From Shewanella baltica (GTDB lineage Bacteria; Pseudomonadota; Gammaproteobacteria; Enterobacterales; Shewanellaceae), in assembly GCF_900456975.1 (NCBI RefSeq), contig NZ_UGYM01000002.1, positions 868,001 to 932,000 on the forward strand: a stretch of 64,000 nt of DNA, written 5' to 3'. Under the pieces are notes generated by a model. It was not told the DNA's origin, did no database searches, and was given only the letters and a program-made list of their open reading frames with translations. Of the stretch, positions 1 through 7,208 are shown piece by piece (position 1 is the first letter of the stretch; the number at the start of each line of letters is the position of its first letter). A program made the translations under genes and the position numbers.

Positions 1-1
1 A

Positions 2-448
2 TCTGACTCTTTAAGTATTATTGCTGATGCAACAGATGATCAGATAAGAGCTTGGAACGGAATCATCAAAAGGTTTTTGACACAGCTTGTTGAGTTGGAA
101 AAACCGATTAAATATAAGTACATTGGCCGCAATACTAAGCAAAAGTTGCAGTTTTCGCGTTTTATTGGCAGTGATGACTTAGGCTTATATGTTGCAAACC
201 TGTTTGATGTTGTTTATGCAACCAATTTAGTATTTGTGCGTTTAGGTGTTGAACTTTGGTTCGAGGACAACTGGACAATTCACTTTAAATATAAAAATCA
301 GAAGGATTGTTTGGAAATGTTCGAATTGATCGCTAGTCTAGGGCTGTATATTTTGCCTGCCTATTCAGAAGATCATCTAAATAATTACGAGACTCTGTCA
401 GCATATTTGCGTAGCCAGGGCCTTAATCGGGTAGCCGGAGGTATCTAG
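2..448 (+). CDS. Hypothetical cassette protein, 5'-partial, 3' end altered by group II intron
   Basis: The reading frame is open from base 2, so the gene begins before the window; the TTG at 77 is only an internal codon. I do not recognise the protein. It is soluble-looking, with aromatic stretches such as FVRLGVELWFEDNW. A minus-strand group II intron begins at 426, so the last codons (NRVAGGI) are read from intron DNA. Joining base 425 to base 2375 gives an uninterrupted ending ...SQGLKVTSSDC followed by TAA at 2395-2397, directly at the attC-like core. This fits a cassette gene whose stop codon lies at its attC site. The present protein therefore has a slightly altered C-terminus rather than a gross truncation. 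Function unknown. Confidence 0.6.
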   Translation, partial: SDSLSIIADATDDQIRAWNGIIKRFLTQLVELEKPIKYKYIGRNTKQKLQFSRFIGSDDLGLYVANLFDVVYATNLVFVRLGVELWFEDNWTIHFKYKNQKDCLEMFELIASLGLYILPAYSEDHLNNYETLSAYLRSQGLNRVAGGI

Positions 449-494
449 CCTCCAGCCCCCACACCACCCTGCATGCGGCTCCGCACAGGGCGGT
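426..494 (-). ncRNA. Group II intron domains V and VI
   Basis: Domain V is the complement of 463-494: a 9-bp lower stem (ACCGCCCUG with CAGGGUGGU), a two-base UG bulge on the 3' side, and a 4-bp upper stem closed by a GAGC loop. This is the classic shape of the catalytic hairpin. Domain VI, 426-460, pairs GCUGGAGG with CCUCCGGC and carries a bulged adenosine, the likely branch point, seven bases before the intron end. Confidence 0.8.
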
Positions 495-507
495 TCATTT
501 AGAACGC

Positions 508-1857
508 CTAACCTGTTTTCTGGTTCGGATAGTGAACCGCGATCCATCCATCTCTCAGTGAATACAATCCTGCTTTCTTAAGATACTCATTACTCAGCGC
601 TTGCTGTATTCCTGGTGTTTTCGAGCTCCGCCATGGGCCTTTACTTGTGATCCCACAAGCAACGGCAGCTTGGATCCTGACGCCACGTTTAAGTAAGTTT
701 TGTACCTTAGTCCGTGGCTTTCGCCATTGACGCCAGTAGCACATACGTACTCGACGACGGATCCAATGGTCTAAATCGACACACCCTTGATAAGCGTTGG
801 CTATGCCAAAGTAGTTGATCCAGCCTTGCATGTATTGCCGTACTTTAAACAATTGATATCCCATGCTAACGCCCCAATTGCGGTTTGTCAGTCGTCTTAT
901 CTTTTGTTTGAAGATGTGCAGTGTTTTGACATGCCACTGGATCTTTCCGCGGTTAAAGGTAAACCCTAGGAACTTGCTTTGGCCTACCTTAACCACTTGG
1001 CTTTTCTGTTCGTTAACAACCAGTTTTAGCTTAGTGGCAAGATAGCGAGTAATACTCTTGAGGACACGTTCGCCCGCTCGTTGAGACTTGACCAAGATGA
1101 TAAAGTCATCCGCGTAGCGGGCGAAGTGATGCCCTCTGCTTTCCAGCTCTTTATCCAGACTATCCAACATGATGTTTGATAGTAATGGTGAGAGTGGGCC
1201 GCCCTGAGGTACACCTTCGAAGCTTGCTTCAAATTGGTCGTTGATCATCACGCCAGCACGCAGGTATTTACCAATAAGCGCCAGCAGACGCTTATCCTGT
1301 ACCTTGCTCCTTAACTGAGTCATTAAGAGATCATGATTTACTCGATCAAAGAACTTGGACAGATCAACATCGACGGCAAATTTGCGTTTATGTTTGATGA
1401 TATCCCTGACTTGCAAGACTGCTTGTTTGGCATTCCTATTCGGTCTAAAGCCGAAGCTATTGGCCGAGAAGGAAGGGTCAAACAACGGCGTGAGAATTTG
1501 AGCAATTGATTGCTGTATCACACGATCAATGACGTTAGGGATACCCAGTTTGCGTTTACCGCCATCGGGTTTGTCGATCTCTACGCGTCTGACTGCTGAG
1601 GGTTGATATTCACCTAACTCAAGTTGAGATTTACACTGTTGCCAACCGCCTTGCTGCACCCAAAGCGGGAAGGCTTCGATGGTCATGCCATCGATACCAG
1701 CCGCCCCATTATTGGCTTTAATCTGTCGCCAAGCTCGGTGTAGATTCTCAGGCTGAAGCAGTTGTTGGAATAAATCGCTGTTGAAGGCCGGTTGCATATC
1801 AATACGCTGCTGATAGTAATCGTCTGGCGACGTAGTGGGTATCAACAAGTTTGACAA
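508..1857 (-). CDS. ltrA: Group II intron reverse transcriptase/maturase
   Basis: This 449-residue intron-encoded protein combines a reverse transcriptase and a maturase, and supports splicing and retrohoming of its own intron RNA. Visible RT blocks include the GVPQGGPLSP motif at about 215-224 and the catalytic YADD at 248-251. They are followed by a thumb/maturase region and a C-terminal GIIM-type domain (about 365-445, with WIRRRVRMCYWRQW and GPWRSSKTPG). I see no HNH endonuclease domain after it, as in classes that use nascent DNA ends as primers. The start is TTG at 1857, chosen because a near-perfect AAGGAGGAG Shine-Dalgarno lies just upstream and the protein begins like relatives. The frame is intact, so the element may be active. 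Confidence 0.93.
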   Translation of the reverse strand: MSNLLIPTTSPDDYYQQRIDMQPAFNSDLFQQLLQPENLHRAWRQIKANNGAAGIDGMTIEAFPLWVQQGGWQQCKSQLELGEYQPSAVRRVEIDKPDGGKRKLGIPNVIDRVIQQSIAQILTPLFDPSFSANSFGFRPNRNAKQAVLQVRDIIKHKRKFAVDVDLSKFFDRVNHDLLMTQLRSKVQDKRLLALIGKYLRAGVMINDQFEASFEGVPQGGPLSPLLSNIMLDSLDKELESRGHHFARYADDFIILVKSQRAGERVLKSITRYLATKLKLVVNEQKSQVVKVGQSKFLGFTFNRGKIQWHVKTLHIFKQKIRRLTNRNWGVSMGYQLFKVRQYMQGWINYFGIANAYQGCVDLDHWIRRRVRMCYWRQWRKPRTKVQNLLKRGVRIQAAVACGITSKGPWRSSKTPGIQQALSNEYLKKAGLYSLRDGWIAVHYPNQKTG

Positions 1858-2391
1858 GACTCCTCCTTCTTCTAAATGTTCAGGCCTTCACCATGTCCCA
1901 TCCATTACGATGGGCGTTGGGCTACTATGCCGTCTGCTGACTTCTGCTTAATCACATGCCGAGTTGCCCCGTCATGCGCTATCGGTTTTCATCTGGTTCG
2001 CTCTTTTCTGTCGATGACACTGAAAAGCCAAGGCACTTATAAACCAGAGCCTGACTGGTTAATGACCGATCGCGTGTTAAACAGATCTCCCCAGATAAGA
2101 GCATGAACTTTCTTTGCACTGCTGCATCATTTACGGTGGCCATTAGATCACGTGGTTTCGTCGTCTTGTGCCAACTCACCTCTAGCCTACGCCTCATATG
2201 ATGTTCTTGTTCATCAGCTCGCAAATTTGCTAGCGGCTTCCTTCAAACCAATCCTCGCGGATAAGCCCTTGCCATTCGCTAGTAGTTAACGTTTAATAAC
2301 AGCATGTTATTGAACGGTGATCTTCCTACAGAGGACTTTCACCTCATTAGTTCATGCCCATGCTGGGCGTACACAAGTTACTTCATCGGAC

Positions 2392-2423
2392 TGCTAACGC
2401 AGCCGCTGAGTAAAGCGTTATGA
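2392..2423 (+). repeat. Short attC-like core (cassette 1/2 junction)
   Basis: TGCTAAC at 2392-2398 and GTTATGA at 2417-2423 form the outer cores of an attC-like site, with TAACGC pairing to GCGTTA. At 32 bp it is far shorter than the other sites here (78-90 bp) and below the usual attC minimum, so it may be a degenerate site or the remnant of a deletion next to the intron insertion. Confidence 0.45.
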
Positions 2424-2438
2424 GCAACTGGAAGTGAT

Positions 2439-2699
2439 GTGAAATTTCAAATTAATAGCCCACTTATTAAGCAGTTCATCTATACACTTGGGGTTGGTAT
2501 TGCGAGTTTCTCATTTGTTTTATTGCTCAACATCGTTGGTTTGTGGTTTGGTTTTGAGCATGATCAAAATGTACCTATTGAGCAAATAGGTTATTTGAAT
2601 GTAATTTCATTTTTGGCTAGCATCGGAGTTTTGGCTTTTCTAAGCTACGGCTTGATTTTTTACCTCATTAATAAAATTTTTAATTTTAATGCAAGTTAA
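2439..2699 (+). CDS. Cassette-encoded small two-helix membrane protein
   Basis: This is an 86-residue protein with two hydrophobic segments, about 12-34 (FIYTLGVGIASFSFVLLLNI) and 53-80, separated by a polar loop with acidic residues. It is probably an inner-membrane protein. No family was recognised. The GTG start at 2439 follows GGAAGTGAT, an acceptable ribosome binding site, and lies about 15 bases after the preceding attC core, as is usual for integron cassettes. The coding region is AT-rich compared with the core genes to the right, which is consistent with acquired DNA. The gene ends about 12 bases before the next attC. Confidence 0.6.
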   Translation: MKFQINSPLIKQFIYTLGVGIASFSFVLLLNIVGLWFGFEHDQNVPIEQIGYLNVISFLASIGVLAFLSYGLIFYLINKIFNFNAS

Positions 2700-2711
2700 T
2701 CATTAGGTTGC

Positions 2712-2789
2712 TTATAACAATCGCCAGCACAACGCGCCTTCGGCGCTCGACTCGCAACAAGTTGCTCGCGTGTGTGGCGGGCGTTATGA
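2712..2789 (+). repeat. Integron attC site
   Basis: Outer cores TTATAAC (2712-2718) and GTTATGA (2783-2789) bracket a 78-bp imperfect palindrome: AATCGCCAGCACA on the left pairs with TGTGTGGCGGGC on the right, with extrahelical bases, and the centre carries further complementary blocks. The layout matches the attC recombination site of integron cassettes; crossover would occur at the G/TT of the right core. Confidence 0.85.
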
Positions 2790-2794
2790 GCCAT

Positions 2795-3226
2795 ATGAAT
2801 AACTTACTAATTTGTAGCCTGATAATTCTCTTGGTTGGTTGCACAACCATAAAAAATGTTTCAGATAGTTCTCAATTTGAAGGTGACATAGGCATAAAGC
2901 ATTTAGAAAAGAACGCTTTCATTTGCACTGTTGATAATAATGCAATGTTTACGAAAGGCTTACCCGTAAACGAGCTATATGAAAACCATGGCTTCAAATC
3001 CTGTCCTCGCGGAACGGATGTTGCGTCTCTTCTTAAGGGGGCTGAAATTAAAGTTTCAGAGGCTTCTCATAGCTCACACTTCGGTTTAGTGTCTTATACA
3101 GATCATTGGTATTTTGTTGGTTCCGCCGACATTGGCGGTAAAATGGTGAGTTTTTATTACTACTTAGGGTTAACTACTGATGGAAAACCTCCTGCGAACT
3201 ATAAGAATAATTTGTTGTGGCACTAG
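2795..3226 (+). CDS. Cassette-encoded putative lipoprotein
   Basis: The gene codes for about 143 residues starting MNNLLICSLIILLVGCTT, a short signal peptide with an LVGC lipobox, so the mature protein should be lipid-anchored at a cysteine near residue 15. The remaining sequence is polar, with a few cysteines and several aromatic residues near the end (HWYFVGSADIGG, SFYYYLGLTTDG). It looks like a small envelope-exposed beta-rich domain, but I recognise no family. ATG 2795 was chosen because it places the signal peptide at the N-terminus; ATG 2786, inside the attC core, is the alternative. The gene lies between attC sites ending at 2789 and starting at 3234, which defines a complete cassette. 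Confidence 0.6.
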   Translation: MNNLLICSLIILLVGCTTIKNVSDSSQFEGDIGIKHLEKNAFICTVDNNAMFTKGLPVNELYENHGFKSCPRGTDVASLLKGAEIKVSEASHSSHFGLVSYTDHWYFVGSADIGGKMVSFYYYLGLTTDGKPPANYKNNLLWH

Positions 3227-3233
3227 CAAAAGC

Positions 3234-3311
3234 TCATAACAAGGCCAGCCAGCATCGCTCCCTACGGTCGCTGGACCTCGTTTCACTCGGCCGCTGCTGG
3301 CGGCGTTAAAT
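3234..3311 (+). repeat. Integron attC site
   Basis: Outer cores TCATAAC (3234-3240) and GTTAAAT (3305-3311) frame a 78-bp imperfect palindrome: AGGCCAGCCAGCA on the left is complementary to TGCTGGCGGC on the right. It is the same size as the previous site but differs in its central sequence, as expected for attC sites with conserved structure and variable sequence. Confidence 0.85.
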
Positions 3312-3329
3312 CTCTTTAGGTAGTACGAT

Positions 3330-3746
3330 ATGGATTTCGAGATCGAATTAAACAAAGTAAAGTTTGATGAATGTCATGAAGCAGATCTTGGAATGCTTTA
3401 TGACTTTATCGAACGTATTGAAAAGCTTCCAAATAAGAGGGATGCTATTCCAGCGATATTTAGATTCATGGAAGAATCTCATGACAAAGAGTTAGGATCG
3501 CCTGGGCCATTGGTTCACTTCTTAGAAGAAAAAAATGATTATCACAAAGCTTTGAAAGAATCATTGAAGCGTAAGCCTACAGTTCTTACTTTGTGGATGG
3601 TAAACAGAATAATTAACGGTGTTCCTGAAGCTGAAAAATCAGAATGGTTATCGATTTTAGAGACAGTTTCTAGTAATGAATCAACTGATGACATAACTAA
3701 AGATGAAGCTAAAAAGTATTTGGAGTATCAGCGTGGCGAGATTTAA
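3330..3746 (+). CDS. Cassette-encoded hypothetical protein
   Basis: This 138-residue soluble protein has a strongly acidic N-terminus (MDFEIELNKVKFDE), a mostly helical pattern, and a central segment with a distinctive GSPGPLVHFLE motif followed by LKRKPTVLTLWMVNRIING. I cannot name the family with confidence. The size, acidity and GSPGPLVH-type motif recall small immunity-like proteins, but this is only an impression. The ATG start at 3330 follows TTTAGG and lies 18 bases after the attC core. Its stop codon is inside the next attC site (3741-3821), typical of compact cassettes. No toxin partner is visible in the window. Confidence 0.6.
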   Translation: MDFEIELNKVKFDECHEADLGMLYDFIERIEKLPNKRDAIPAIFRFMEESHDKELGSPGPLVHFLEEKNDYHKALKESLKRKPTVLTLWMVNRIINGVPEAEKSEWLSILETVSSNESTDDITKDEAKKYLEYQRGEI

Positions 3747-3821
3747 CAAGCGGCTGTTGTTGCCGCTGGAAAGCGCGGCGGGACGCGTAAAAAGCACTCG
3801 CCCCAAAGCCGAGCGTTATAT
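3741..3821 (+). repeat. Integron attC site
   Basis: Outer cores ATTTAAC (3741-3747) and GTTATAT (3815-3821) frame an 81-bp imperfect palindrome, with AAGCGGCTGTTG on the left and AGCCGAGC on the right. The left core contains the stop codon of the upstream cassette gene. Confidence 0.8.
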
Positions 3822-3834
3822 TTCATCGGTCAGC

Positions 3835-4263
3835 ATGACGATCTTTTTCTATACAAAGACAGATGAGTTTGGAGAGTTTAGTAACTTCTCAAAGTTCGGT
3901 GTTGAGATGGACGGGGTTTGGTGGCCCACAGTGGAACACTACTTTCAGGCTCAAAAATTTGAGAGTAAAGAGTATCAAGAAAGAATCAGAACAGCCCATA
4001 CCCCCAAAATTGCTGCTGAACTTGGCAGGAGCCGGAAAGTAGCCATAAGAACTGATTGGGAAAAAGTTAAGGACAACATTATGTATGAAGCAGTCCTGAA
4101 AAAGTTCAAAACCCATCCTGAGTTAGCAGCATTACTTAAGTTCACAGGAACCCAAGACATAGTTGAGAATGCTCCAGGTGACTATTATTGGGGTTGTGGT
4201 CAAGATGGGACTGGCCAAAATAAACTAGGAAAAATTTTGGTTAAGGTTCGCGATGAAATATAA
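3835..4263 (+). CDS. NADAR-family (YbiA-like) protein in integron cassette
   Basis: This 142-residue protein belongs to the NADAR/DUF1768 family, whose characterised members cleave N-glycosidic bonds, for example in riboflavin-pathway intermediates (YbiA) or ADP-ribosylated substrates. It shows the full family pattern: EFSNFSKFGVEMDGVWWPTVEHYFQAQKF at the N-terminus, with the conserved Glu of TVEHYFQAQKF; an R-x-DW-x-x-VK-x-x-x-MYEAVLKKF helix; and the C-terminal YYWGCGQDGTGQNKLGKIL-x-KVR signature. Length is normal, so the protein should be complete. The start is ATG 3835, placed by homology; an upstream extension would translate the attC site. It is the last recognisable gene cassette. Family call is firm; substrate is unknown. 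Confidence 0.88.
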   Translation: MTIFFYTKTDEFGEFSNFSKFGVEMDGVWWPTVEHYFQAQKFESKEYQERIRTAHTPKIAAELGRSRKVAIRTDWEKVKDNIMYEAVLKKFKTHPELAALLKFTGTQDIVENAPGDYYWGCGQDGTGQNKLGKILVKVRDEI

Positions 4264-4347
4264 CAAGTGGCTGTTATTTGTTACGGCCACAAAAAGCGTG
4301 GCCTCCACCGGACGCGCTAACGCGCGCCGCAAAGCAAAGCGTTAAAC
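4258..4347 (+). repeat. Integron attC site (last in the array)
   Basis: Outer cores ATATAAC (4258-4264) and GTTAAAC (4341-4347) frame a 90-bp site with internal complementary blocks such as GGCCAC / GTGGCC and GCGCGC-rich arms. The left core overlaps the end of the NADAR gene. I find no convincing attC to the right, so this probably marks the distal end of the cassette array. Confidence 0.75.
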
Positions 4348-4467
4348 ACATAGAAATGTTAATCCGAAATTCACTAATTCGAGCTAAAAATCTAACACGA
4401 TTTTGTCCCAAAGCTTGCTGGGTATCTCCTTCATACAGACTGGTTACACTATTGCCCAAAAGGTGAG

Positions 4468-4586
4468 CCATGGTGATTGGCGAGACGACCGTCCGCCCTA
4501 TGGACGGGGCGGTCGAGCATCCAAGGACGGACTGGCTGCGAGTCGACGAGCGAATGCCATGGCAAGCCTGTGAGAGTGGATATCAG
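4468..4586 (+). repeat. Duplicated hairpin-rich element, copy 1
   Basis: Two blocks (4468-4533, 66 bp; 4545-4586, 42 bp) recur at 4713-4778 and 4866-4907 with one mismatch each. The left block contains complementary CGACCG/CGGTCG and CCGTCC/GGACGG arms able to form alternative hairpins. In this copy the blocks are 11 bases apart and an ATG at 4470 opens a 44-codon frame (to 4604) starting MVIGETTVRPMDGAVEHP. I do not recognise the element; it may be a non-autonomous mobile repeat or a structured RNA. Confidence 0.7.
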
Positions 4587-4712
4587 CAAACGCTAAACTG
4601 CTAACAACTAAAATTACAGGTCCCAAACATTAGTCTCCAACACATATCGGTCCAAAAGTATGTTACGTATGTCTTTAAATCTACAGATTACGCGAATGCA
4701 CGAAAGGTGGAA

Positions 4713-4907
4713 CCATGGTGATTAGCGAGACGACCGTCCGCCCTATGGACGGGGCGGTCGAGCATCCAAGGACGGACTTGAACAACGTCCCTGTTTAACT
4801 GCCAGTTCGCCGTCCATGGCTCTCGTTCATAAGATCAGAAAACCTAGGTTTCTATTCACCGAGTTGACGAGCGAATGTCATGGCAAGCCTGTGAGAGTGG
4901 ATATCAG
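4713..4907 (+). repeat. Duplicated hairpin-rich element, copy 2
   Basis: The same two blocks as in copy 1 (4713-4778 and 4866-4907) are here separated by 87 bases of extra sequence with no counterpart in copy 1. The ATG frame from 4715 keeps the first 21 codons but stops at 4798 after 27 codons, so a shared small protein is unlikely. A looser shared flank (AATCTAAC followed by a TTTTGTCC-like run) is seen near 4389 and 4987. Confidence 0.7.
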
Positions 4908-5096
4908 TCAATGAATATGCTGGGTCAAACTAAACTAATCTGGTCGCCATAACTTTGTTGGTACTATCACTCATCTTTAGTGCATTAAATCTAACGTATT
5001 TTTGTCCAAAAGTGAGTTGTGTGGTGTCGAGTGGAGATTGTACGATTAAGTCACGCTATATAATCAAATCAGCCAGTTCGTGTATGAGTTAGTGCA

Positions 5097-5129
5097 AAAA
5101 GGGGAGTCAGTTAACCTGACTCCCCTTTT
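5097..5129 (-). terminator. Rho-independent terminator (bidirectional form)
   Basis: GGGGAGTCAG and CTGACTCCCC form a perfect 10-bp stem with a 5-base loop, flanked by A-runs and T-runs on both sides. It lies just beyond the stop of the minus-strand YjiH-family gene and also seals off the integron end. Confidence 0.9.
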
Positions 5130-5155
5130 AGCTGAGCTATTGTTGCCGTTAGCTT

Positions 5156-6514
5156 TTAGAACAATAAATGCGCTACACCCGCGATAACAGGCAGTGTCAC
5201 TAAGGTACGTAGAATAAACACCACGAAGAGCTCAACAAAGTTCACCGGGATTTTACTGCCGATAAGCAATGCGCCCACTTCGCTCATGTAGATCAACTGA
5301 GTCACAGACAAGGCCGCAATCACAAAGCGAGTCATATCCGATTCAATTGAGCTGGCCAGAATTGACGGAATAAACATATCCGCAAAACCCACCACAATCG
5401 TTTTAGAGGCTTCAGTGGCTTCAGGAATATGCAGCAATTCGAGTAATGGAATAAACGGCATACCCAGATAGTTAAAGATAGGCGTGTGCTCGGCAATAAT
5501 CAGCGCTAGCGTACCAATTGCCATTACCACAGGGATAATGCCAAACACCATATCGACAACGTTTTTAACGCCTTCATTCAAAACGGCTTTGATGCCACCG
5601 GCACTGGCGGCTTTTTCTAAGGCCTTATCAAAACCCCAAGAGAAAGCGTTGTGACCCGCGGGGATCAGCTCATCATCTGGCATGCGTGGGGTATCGTCTA
5701 TGTAGTTGTCTTTCTTCCACGACAGCGGTGGCAACTTAGGTACAATCACAGCCGCCGCAAAACCAGCGAGACACACAGTCAAATAGAAGGGCACAAACAT
5801 GTGCTCTAATTTAACCTGTGAGATCACCACTAGGCTGAAGGTAATCGATACCGCCGAGAAGGTTGTGCCGATAACGGCCGCTTCTCTTTGGGTATAAAAA
5901 CGTGCTTCGTATTGTTTGCTGGTCAGTAAAATACCGACACTGCCATCACCTAACCATGAGGCCATACAATCAATTGCACTGCGACCCGGTAGATTGAACA
6001 CGGGGCGCATGATTTTGGTTAGCAGTGTGCCAAACAGTTCGAGTAGACCGAAGTTCAGCAGCAGCGGCAACAACATACCCGCAAAGATAAAGACGGAGAA
6101 CAACACGGGCAGTAAGTCGTTTAAGACTAATGCACCTGTGCTTGAGGAGTTAATGACCTCTGGGCCTAAGCCTAAATAGGTCAGCACAACAAACACCGCA
6201 CCTACGATCCGCGTGATCAACCATAAAGGACTGACATTTAATAAGGCATTAAGGAAGTGATTCTGGGCCACAAACTTAGGCTTAAATGCTTTTGACAGCG
6301 AAGAGGCCAGCGCCGTAGCCACGATAATCATCGTCACTATGAGGGTTAACACGCCGCTCAATGCGCCTTGCAGTGCTTTAGAGATAATCGCGATTGGAAT
6401 AGTGATCGCATCGTTGTAGCTGATAGGGGTCATAAATAACAACAGACCGATCAGCGAAGGGACGATAAAGGTGAGTATCGTCTTAATGTTTCGATTTTTA
6501 TTTTCAGTAGTCAA
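5156..6514 (-). CDS. YjiH-family membrane protein (nucleoside-recognition Gate domain)
   Basis: This is a 452-residue polytopic inner-membrane protein with roughly ten hydrophobic segments. It resembles the YjiH family, whose two Gate (nucleoside recognition) domains occur in nucleoside and related transporters; the substrate is unknown. A cytoplasmic or periplasmic loop at about 262-305 (KKDNYIDDTPRMPDDELIPAG) separates the halves. The start is TTG at 6514 (TTG ACT ACT GAA); no in-frame ATG lies upstream before a break, and TAAGGTG provides a ribosome binding site. A GTACGA-g-TCGTAC palindrome at 6531-6543 sits where an operator could act. It appears monocistronic, ended by the strong hairpin at 5097-5129. 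Confidence 0.82.
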   Translation of the reverse strand: MTTENKNRNIKTILTFIVPSLIGLLLFMTPISYNDAITIPIAIISKALQGALSGVLTLIVTMIIVATALASSLSKAFKPKFVAQNHFLNALLNVSPLWLITRIVGAVFVVLTYLGLGPEVINSSSTGALVLNDLLPVLFSVFIFAGMLLPLLLNFGLLELFGTLLTKIMRPVFNLPGRSAIDCMASWLGDGSVGILLTSKQYEARFYTQREAAVIGTTFSAVSITFSLVVISQVKLEHMFVPFYLTVCLAGFAAAVIVPKLPPLSWKKDNYIDDTPRMPDDELIPAGHNAFSWGFDKALEKAASAGGIKAVLNEGVKNVVDMVFGIIPVVMAIGTLALIIAEHTPIFNYLGMPFIPLLELLHIPEATEASKTIVVGFADMFIPSILASSIESDMTRFVIAALSVTQLIYMSEVGALLIGSKIPVNFVELFVVFILRTLVTLPVIAGVAHLLF

Positions 6515-7208
6515 TTTTGTACACCTTAAAGTACGAGTCGTACATGGTAAATTTGAATTAATAGCCGCACGTAACGCGCTGTTGACGCCAATTAAGGTGC
6601 ATTTAAATTCAACTCAAAAACGAGAATGGGGAAGATTACTCGCTTAGCTTGTCTATGTAAAACGATTCGCTAGTTAGTTTGATATAAGCAGCAAAACAGC
6701 ATAGTTATTTTACTTAAGTTGTCGGTGATATTAGGTCGATGCTTTCGGGGGGGTTCAGATAAAAAATTATTATAAACATGGTGTTATGGTTTATTGTTTC
6801 TGAGGGGTTAATCGCTTGCATTATGATGTAGTCAAAACGATTGAGATGTTATTTTTGCACGAAAAAACATCAGCAACTTTAGCCTTTTAGCCCTATCGGT
6901 TGGTTTTTTGTGCGATTTAAACGGACTGTCGTGATAACACTTTCTATATAGCGTGGGTAAGCACGCTTTAAGAATGCCACGCTTATGTTCAGTGTATTTT
7001 GCTGCTCGGTACATTTTTATGCGACAGGCAGTTAAATCTGCTTAGAGATAATAGTGATCTTCCTCATCATCTTGATGTTTTGGAGGCTGACTAAAAAGTC
7101 GCTAATAACGATGAAAGTAAAAATATTATTCATAAAGCGGATACCCGCCGCTTTAAATCTTCTCATTTCCATGTAAGTTAGTATCATTCCTATCCAACTC
7201 AAGTATTC
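6515..7208. other. Long divergent intergenic region
   Basis: These 694 bases separate the YjiH-family gene from the DUF998-like gene. They contain a palindrome GTACGA-g-TCGTAC (6531-6543) next to the leftward start and are AT-rich elsewhere. A 60-codon minus-strand frame (6832-7014) has no recognisable features and I do not call it. No structured RNA was recognised. Confidence 0.5.

Larger units (their letters stand above)
426..2374 (-). mobile_element. Group II intron, apparently complete
   Basis: Read on the minus strand, the element starts with GTGTACG at 2374 (close to the GUGYG 5' consensus), has a typical leader with GGTGAAAGTCC-like sequence, encodes a reverse transcriptase/maturase (508-1857), and ends with a domain V hairpin (463-494) and a domain VI hairpin (426-460). 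The domain VI stem has a bulged A seven bases before the 3' end CCCGAT. The boundaries are supported because excision restores the host reading frame. It lies in the 3' end of an integron cassette gene, opposite to cassette transcription, so it could not splice from the cassette mRNA. Antisense insertion in cassette arrays is known for attC-targeting class C introns; I have not assigned the class. Confidence 0.85.

Noticed and set aside
1876..2224. Open frames of 76-81 codons on both strands upstream of the reverse transcriptase gene
   Set aside because: They lie in the structured 5' domains of the group II intron and show no domain or ribosome binding site.
4597..4670. A further attC site after 4347
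   Set aside because: CTAACAA and GTTACGT cores can be picked out, but the arms between them are not complementary.
6832..7014. 60-codon minus-strand frame in the long intergenic gap
   Set aside because: It has no plausible start signal or domain, and a frame this short is expected by chance.
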